A DNA stretch of 64,000 bases. It comes from Plotosus lineatus. Taxonomy: Eukaryota; Chordata; Actinopteri; Siluriformes; Plotosidae. The notes beneath the pieces were generated by a model, which was given only the letters and a program-made list of their open reading frames with translations, did not search any database and was not told the DNA's origin. Below, piece by piece: positions 57,981 to 64,000 of this stretch. How positions within the stretch are numbered: the first letter of the stretch is position 1; every line of letters begins with the position of its first letter. Location of the stretch: contig CM045734.1 in NCBI GenBank assembly GCA_024760905.1, positions 37,033,564 through 37,097,563 on the forward strand, given 5' to 3'. A program made the translations under genes and the position numbers.

Positions 57981-58009
57981 AGAACTCAAGGTATAGTCTA
58001 GTCATTTCG

Positions 58010-58361
58010 TCTTCTTTTCTTTTCGGCTGTTCCCTTCAGGGGTCGCCACAGCGAATCATCTGCCTCCATCTCACCCTGTCCTCTGCATCTTCTTCTCTTA
58101 CGCCAATGACCTTCATGTCTTCCTTCACCACATCCATAAATCTCTTCTTTGGTCTTCCTCTAGGCCTTCTGCCTGGTAGTTCCAACCTCAGCATCCTACT
58201 ACCAATATATTCACTATCCCTCCTCTGCACATGTCCAAACCATCTCAATCGAGCCTCTCTGACTTTGTCTCCAAAACAGCTTACATGGGCTGTCCCTCTG
58301 ATGTCCTCATTTATGATCCTATCCATCCTTGTTACTCCCAAAGACAACCTCCACATTTTCA
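58010..58361 (-). mobile_element. RTE-type LINE, 5'-truncated 3' fragment
   Basis: Minus strand: RLSLGVTRMDRI, RWFGHVQRRDSEYIG, PGRRPRGRPKKRFMDVVKED and RVRWRQMIRCGDP, then the tail with AAAAGAAAAGAAGA. The frame (58401-58036) is intact through the element. The 5' junction near 58361 lies close to that of the copy at 1937 (both enter just before the LSLGVTRMDR segment). Confidence 0.88.
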
Positions 58362-58439
58362 TATGTACGTATTTTCTATATTTTTCATACACGATATTCA
58401 TATTTCATATCACATATAGTCTATTCATTTAATATACTT

Positions 58440-58640
58440 AATACTAGAGAGCCTCCCAGTAGTATGCGTTTTGGGGGTTGGCGGTGCTTGGACTCTGGGA
58501 GGAAACCAACCCACCTGGAGGAAACCCACACAAGCACTATCAGAACATGTATACTTCACTGAGAAAGGCCCTTGGCCAAGTTGAACCTTGAGTCTTCTCT
58601 TCCTGACAGTGATAACTACCACTTTGCTAGCACTATAAAA
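58440..58640 (-). mobile_element. V-SINE-like fragment
   Basis: Plus-strand CTCTGGGAGGAAACCAACCC and ACCTGGAGGAAACCCACACA are the complement of the V-SINE body (GGTTTCCTCC type). Head degraded, tail missing. Confidence 0.5.
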
Positions 58641-58772
58641 TATCATCACTCAAAATATGCCAAAAATACGGAATGAGATCAAGAATATTCTTTTGGGTTT
58701 AAGGTTTTGCTCTATCACTGAGAATTGACCTACTCAAATCTCCAAGTCGTGAACCATGACCGAGCGAAAATA

Positions 58773-59127
58773 GTTCATCAGCAGTTCATTTTCTGTAACC
58801 ACTTAATCCTAATTAGGGGCGCGGTGAGGCTGGCGCCCATCCCAGCCGACTCCGGGCGAGGGCAGAGTACACCCTGGATAGCTCGCCAGGCCATCGCAGG
58901 ACGGAAACACGCTGACGGCTTTGCAGCCGACTCTTGTCGAAAGTCAGCAATGGTTCTTTTACATGAACCTCTCACCATAGACAGTGAGAGATATGGCCGG
59001 CCTTTGATAACCCAGTTAGCTGCATTGGGGGGGGGGGCAGTGACAACCTTGTGGAGAGTGGGACTCGAACCCACGATCTTTGGATCAGCGATCCAGCGCC
59101 CGATACCACTAAGCCACCACTGCCCCA
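58773..59127 (-). mobile_element. tRNA-derived SINE with tail type B, complete
   Basis: Minus strand: head GGGGCAGTGGTGGCTTAGTG, B box GGTTCGAGTCC, C run (59027-59037), CTCTCACTGTCTATGGTGAG hairpin, AAAAGAACCATTGCTGAC, then GCGATGGCCTGGCGAGCTAT, GGGCGCCAGCCTCACCGCGC and TAATTAGGATTAAGTGG. An imperfect 10-bp duplication AGC(G/A)AAAATA (58763-58772 and 59128-59137) flanks it. The least divergent copy of the chimeric form. Confidence 0.88.
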
Positions 59128-59137
59128 AGCAAAAATA

Positions 59138-60540
59138 ATGAACTCTTTTGTCTGACGAGCGCAACAGCAGTCAATCACAGGTGTCTGTTAGCTCGTCCTG
59201 CATGATCAAGCATCACAAATCATGCACTGTTTATCCGTTTACAGGTTTATCTCTTATGGATTAAACATATGCCTGCCTTCGTTTCCATATGTGGTATTTT
59301 TGTACATCACTTGGATACGCCGCTAGTGAGTGAGAAGTAGCAGCAAATATTGTGGAGAACTAAAAGTTTAGGCACCCCAGCTTTAAAATGAAAAGTAAAT
59401 CGAATACTGAATTAATGTTTGTCTCAGGTTAAAGTCATTGTATTGCCGATCCCCTTAACACTGGCTACAGTATGCTTGGGTCATGTCATGCTGAGATTTT
59501 GCTTTTTCCTCCCGATCTCTTATTCTCAGTGTCAGTTGTGAGTCTGGGGAATCAGAGACTCCATTAATCAGCTTGGCTCTGCTGAAAAGTTCCATTTGAG
59601 TATGATTTATGACACCGCCAGCAGAGACGGCCAAATGACAGGTGACAAAAGAAGGACACCCACACCTGTGTAAATCTGCTCTCATTCTCCTTCTCTCCGT
59701 CTCTTTCCTTAATCTCCCATCTGGTTAGGTGTCACAGTCGAGTTGGTGCTGAAAGTTTCTCAGAATTAATGAAGTCATATCAAGCAAGACTTAACAAGTT
59801 AGAATGTAAAAGTCCACCAGTGCCTGGTCCCTGGACTCCACGTTTTATATAGCCGAATATAAGGTCAGCGCTTAGAAATTATCGGGAGAGCCGGACTGGA
59901 CTGGCAGGTTATAGTAAATATGTAAGGCAAGGGACAGAGAGAGACAGCAAGGGAAGGACAGCTGGAGAGATAATTGAACGAGCAAGCGCAAAGCACAAAG
60001 CTAATGCTGATAGTTGATAGTCTCTCAAGGCGGTGCTGGGATACGTGGAAGCAATGTTTCATAAACTTGGCCTATTACACCCGAGACTCGAATGAAAGTG
60101 ACAGAAATAGAAATAGAATGGGACGTCGGTCTGCCGACCTGTCCCTGTTATCACTCACTCCAGTCATATAGTTTTCATCATATGCATAATACACCCACAA
60201 CCCCATGAGAGAGGCGGCGTGGTTCTCCACCAACACAGATTTCTACCATCCTTAAAAACAAAAAAAGGGGGAGAAAAAAAAAAAGCAAGCAAGCAACAGA
60301 GAAATAGAAAACACTTCTCAGCTCGGAGAGATCTGTAAAAATGTAGCCTCGCATAATCCTAGTCTTTTATTACATGCTGTAAACCTGCTGGTTATGAATA
60401 AAGAGAGCTCTAATGAGGCAAGTCACAAAGATTTGGATTTCTTTTTCTTCACGGGATTACACCATATTATATAATATTTACTCTTTCTCTCATCTCTCCT
60501 CCTCCATCATTCCACCTTCTCACATTCCCTTTTCTACCCT

Positions 60541-60544
<4 letters not shown>
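59138..60544. other. unique sequence, possible conserved non-coding DNA
   Basis: Repeat-poor; no coding motif in its 60-76 codon frames. Confidence 0.35.
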
Positions 60545-60575
<31 letters not shown>

Positions 60576-60584
60576 TCTCTCTCT
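60545..60584. repeat. (CT)n microsatellite
   Basis: CT tract of about 40 bp with one CCC interruption. Confidence 0.94.
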
Positions 60585-60747
60585 GAAGACCATGCCAGTC
60601 TGCACTCAAAGTTCAGTATTACCTATTCAGCACCATTCATGAATAATCCTGCAGTAATGCCTGGGAGACAGAGTCAAATGACAGTATCTGTTTTAAACAC
60701 ATGTGCAACAAAGAGGCACAAGGGCGAGCAGGGTGGAGAACTCTAGT

Positions 60748-60748
<1 letters not shown>

Positions 60749-60807
<59 letters not shown>
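60749..60807. repeat. (CA)n microsatellite
   Basis: CA tract with a terminal CGCACA variant. Confidence 0.95.
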
Positions 60808-60809
<2 letters not shown>

Positions 60810-61748
60810 CACCCTTATTAGGAACACCGTCCTTGGCAAGACAAGCTGCTTGCCCTTTGTTCGAAGTCGCATGTAAAAATGAGGGCGGTTTGAAATGGAG
60901 CCTGTGTAGCTGCTAGACAAGGTGTGAGGGGTCCTTATGGCAGCCTGATAGTCTTCAACATGACAGCTCCGAATGGAGGTCTGGAGAGACGGATGAGTCT
61001 CGGCTGCCTGGAGCGTCACCTGTCCCATAAATATTTATACACGGAACAAGCCGAGGAAGAGGAGGAGTGAGGAGGAAGAGAGCACAACCTCAATCAGGTT
61101 GTGCCTAAAGTCAGTCACCAAAGCATACACCAGCAATGGTAAATGACTTTAGTATCAAGGTGTATAACTTGGCGCCCATGGGGAAGCATGGGTAGTACCA
61201 CACCCGGATAATGTACATGTCTCATCAAAGCAGTGCTTACAATATAACCTTGCCTCAATCACCTTAACTGCCTTTTCCCCCCTCGTTCTTCTCTCAGGCA
61301 ACCTCCAGCTTCATGTAAAGGGAAGAGACACTTCATCACTGAGAGATTGTGTATAAAGAAAGATGAACACATCACTGCCTCCTACTGTGGAATATACACA
61401 GAAATCTGGAGAATCTCCAAGCTGTTGGTTGGGGTGATGTGGGGTAGGGGGTGTTACAAGGCAAGCTGGCCACTGCACCACAGCCACAGGGCAGTTATTG
61501 AGCATGAGCAGTTGGGTAGCTGATCCACAATCATTTCGCTATCAATCACTGATTCTTTTCAGCCGTAGGTTACTCAAAGGTTATACTGTAAAATCTTTTG
61601 CCTTTTCTTGGAGTTTACCAATCGAAAGTAGAACAGGTTGTTTGCAATGTGATACAATACACATGAAAAATATTTACAACAAAATGGAGGAGTAGATTGA
61701 TACCACTGAATAGAGATGACACGTCCAATACCTATCATTGTTTTAGTA
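60808..61748. other. unique non-coding sequence with a small hairpin
   Basis: Contains the perfect inverted repeat at 61082-61104 (see findings). No gene recognised. Confidence 0.4.
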
Positions 61749-61750
61749 TA

Positions 61751-62238
61751 CGGGGATTCCTCACTTTCCACGGTTAATTGGGACCGAGACCCCCCCGCAA
61801 CCACCAAATTCCGCAAAGTAGGACCACCCCCCCCCCAAGGACTGACGTATAAGTACATGTACTGTATATGTGTATATAATATCAATAAATACATATTCAA
61901 TGCTATAAATGCGTATAATAACAATCAAACATTCAAAAATGATGCATAAGATGTAAATAAAATATAAATACACACACATACAGATGCGCGTGCACGCACT
62001 TAGATGTGCACTTCAAAAATGTAAGTAATTTTGATGGGGGGTTTTGGGTTGTTCTTTGTTTGTTTAGGGTTTTTTTTTGCATAATTGGCCTTGATTTTGC
62101 GGCATTTTACATAACTTTTCCCCCCTATTCTTCCTTAATTTCCTTATTTTTAAATTTTGATGAATATTACCAAAAAAAAGAAAAAAACCACGATGCACTG
62201 AAGCCGCATGAATTGAAGCACAAAGTGGCAAGGGATAC
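61751..62238 (-). mobile_element. Tigger/pogo-like MITE, family A copy 4
   Basis: Starts CGGGGATTCCTCACTTTCCA after TA and ends GCACAAAGTGGCAAGGGATA before CTA. Internal TTAATTGGGACCGAGACCCC, a C-rich run, CACGATGCACTGAAGCCGCA and the GCATAATTGGCCTTGATTTT segment match copy 1 and copy 3 on the opposite strand. Flanked by TA at 61749-61750 and 62239-62240. Confidence 0.82.
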
Positions 62239-63004
62239 TACACAGAAACTTAAAAGAACATTAAAACAAGATTTTTTTTCTGGTTTATTTTTACATTTTT
62301 AATTGACTGAGTTCAATGCTGTTTAAGAGTCTCCGGGACAGAACATCGAATCATAATTTATAATATGTTTGAATTCTACATGCAACAGCAGGACTGTAAG
62401 ATCTGTGTAGCAGTGTCTCTTAAAAATATTATCATATTTTTATTCATATATTATATTATATTCAACTACTACTACTACGACAACTGTGTCAGCAATAGCA
62501 GAGACAAGGTAAGCTCCTCCCAGACCGCTCGATGCTCCATCGGTGCCCTCAACCCGTGCCTGGAGTCCACATCAGTATTACGCTAAAAGATGTTAACAAA
62601 TATTGCATTTTGGTCTACTTCGACCTCGGCGGTCACGTCTTGTTTCCGAGAGAATAAGTTTGTGTGCTGAAAAATTAGAACGTCATTGGCAGTGCCAAGC
62701 GAGCTTCATACTCATCGCTGAATTGCCCTGAGTCTTGGCAGGTCTTCATAAAGCTCGTCGCTGTAGATGTGGCTATACCAGAAAATATTCAATACCACCC
62801 GTAGCATGTGATTGTAGCAGCCATTCAATTACTTTTTGAAGATAGGTATTTGGGGCCATGCTTCCCAACCACAAATTAGAGCGGTTCCACAGTGGCTTTG
62901 AAGAAGGACATTTTCTTGTCCCTGGACGCAGATCCATGTCAGGTCATTTAGCACCTTCCAGACATTACCCTTTCTTGTTTTTATGTAATCCTCTGAATGG
63001 TAAG
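62239..63004. other. non-coding sequence, unrecognised
   Basis: 62846-63000 contains a 50-codon open frame followed by GGTAAGT at 63000-63006, an exon-like look that I do not trust (see rejected list). Confidence 0.35.
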
Positions 63005-63679
63005 TGTTACGGACATGTAAATATGTGTATGAATGTAAATATAAAAATAATGCATGTATAAACTTTGAGTGTAATTATGTTCAGTTAATTTGCTGTGAAG
63101 AGAGTCACATGTTGTGACTTGGCTGTTTGGGTCTGGAATTTTCCATAAGGGGACCTAGTTGCATGCGCCCTGGTGGTGGGTCAGGTGATGTGGAATTTTC
63201 TAGAATGGAAAATTCCCGCACATTAGGGAATCTATATTAAGGACCTGTTGCTGACTGGCTACACCAGGCTCTTTGAGTCTCCTCGTGTCTCTTCGGGGAG
63301 ATCATCTAAGGGGACTCATTGTGGCAGATCCTCATCCAAGGAGAACCAGGGAACGCGCATCAACCAAGTTTCGTCGTTCGGGACTTCATCGTCAACGTCC
63401 ATCATCCACGTTCACACACAGTCCATGAGAGGATGGTCATCATTTGTTTCTTTCGACACGTGGGATGGCAAGCCTTCTCTAAATTTACCCTGCTGCGGGG
63501 GCTTGGTGACTATGGGACCCTTTGTTAATTTGTATGTGGTTTAGCTCTAAGATGTAAGTTATGAATTTTTTCTTATTTTGTTCATATTATTAAATTGTAT
63601 ATAGTTTATGTCGTGGTCTGTCATGCTTTGCTGGTTTCACAGGACAATTTCCATCTTCTAAATTTTCCTATCCATAACA
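63005..63679 (+). mobile_element. LTR of an LTR retrotransposon or endogenous retrovirus
   Basis: 675 bp beginning TGTTA and ending TAACA, the short inverted repeat usual for LTRs, followed 2 bp later by a tRNA-Pro-like primer binding site. So this is a 5' LTR with the start of the internal region, not a solo LTR. The U3-like part has repeated GGAATTTTC motifs (63135 and 63192) and a TATA-like TATATTA at 63233-63239. No gag or other coding domain follows before the window end, so the internal region is lost, truncated or too diverged. Confidence 0.7.
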
Positions 63680-63681
63680 AG

Positions 63682-63700
63682 TGGGGGGCTCGTCCGATAG
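63682..63700 (+). other. primer binding site, tRNA-Pro-like
   Basis: TGGGGGGCTCGTCCGATAG closely resembles the tRNA-Pro primer binding site TGGGGGCTCGTCCGGGAT used by many retroviruses, with one extra G and changes at the 3' end. Confidence 0.7.
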
Positions 63701-64000
63701 AAACCATTAGGCATACGTAACAGTAACTCATTCAAAGTTTTAGTATACACTACATGGAAACCCAAAAAAAAACCTAACAAAGTCAGACTTTTATGGTCTA
63801 TTTCTCCCATTTTATGGTGTGATAATGATGACATCATCTGCTCCGAATGACCCTGACAAACCGAGAGTGTCTGTCACTCAACATCAACAATAATGCCAGA
63901 GCAGATTTTACTAGACAGACATATTAATCTGCATGAATAGCGTATGATCTTGTCTGAAACACAAACTGCAGCTAAAAGCTTTTAACGCTCTTGTTAGCAG
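63701..64000. other. sequence after the primer binding site, nothing recognised
   Basis: No retroviral coding motif or second LTR seen before the window ends. Confidence 0.4.

Noticed and set aside
62846..63004. Exon with donor site (about 50 codons ending at GGTAAGT)
   Set aside because: The upstream acceptor is poor, the peptide is not recognised, and the donor-like GTAAGT falls at the junction with the LTR start.

Overview
This window looks like non-coding DNA from a ray-finned fish, most likely a teleost. The case rests on repeat content: tRNA-derived SINEs of the DANA/V-SINE type, RTE-type LINEs, Tc1/mariner, Tigger/pogo and hAT DNA transposons, an LTR with a tRNA-Pro-like primer binding site, and very many long CA/GT, CT/AG and AT microsatellites. 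I see no prokaryotic gene organisation. I found no host gene I can support with confidence; one 123-bp exon-like segment (35429-35551) is a weak candidate. The window is therefore probably intergenic or within large introns. Species cannot be named from the sequence.

Layout: 0.2-6 kb holds a TIR-flanked MITE, an RTE 3' fragment, two adjacent Tigger-like MITEs and a V-SINE split by a second SINE. 6.7-12.1 kb is a nested stack: a SINE tail, an RTE LINE (+), and a Tc1 remnant interrupted by a SINE and by a near-full-length GC-rich LINE (-). 12.5-16.2 kb has microsatellites, a V-SINE and a 5'-truncated RTE copy. 16.2-20.2 kb has a possible DNA transposon, a compound minisatellite of about 22 units, and a hAT element inserted in that minisatellite. 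20.2-26 kb is microsatellite-rich, with one SINE. 26.1-34.2 kb has V-SINE pieces, an old RTE carrying a SINE, two Tigger-like elements, another SINE and a near-full-length RTE copy (-). 34.2-50 kb is mostly unique AT-rich DNA with scattered MITEs and SINEs, a Tigger with a transposase remnant, and two TA/CA tracts of about 450 bp. 50-64 kb has two more copies of the first Tigger-like MITE, a mariner-like scrap, a SINE cluster (57.2-59.1 kb) and an LTR with PBS near the end.

How the parts relate: the RTE LINEs and one SINE family share the same 3' terminal sequence, so the SINE probably used the RTE reverse transcriptase. The SINE heads and tails occur in several combinations, which suggests template switching. 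Many insertions keep target-site duplications, so the order of events can be read. Every transposase or reverse transcriptase reading frame seen is broken. Family names come from recalled motifs and consensus features, not database searches.
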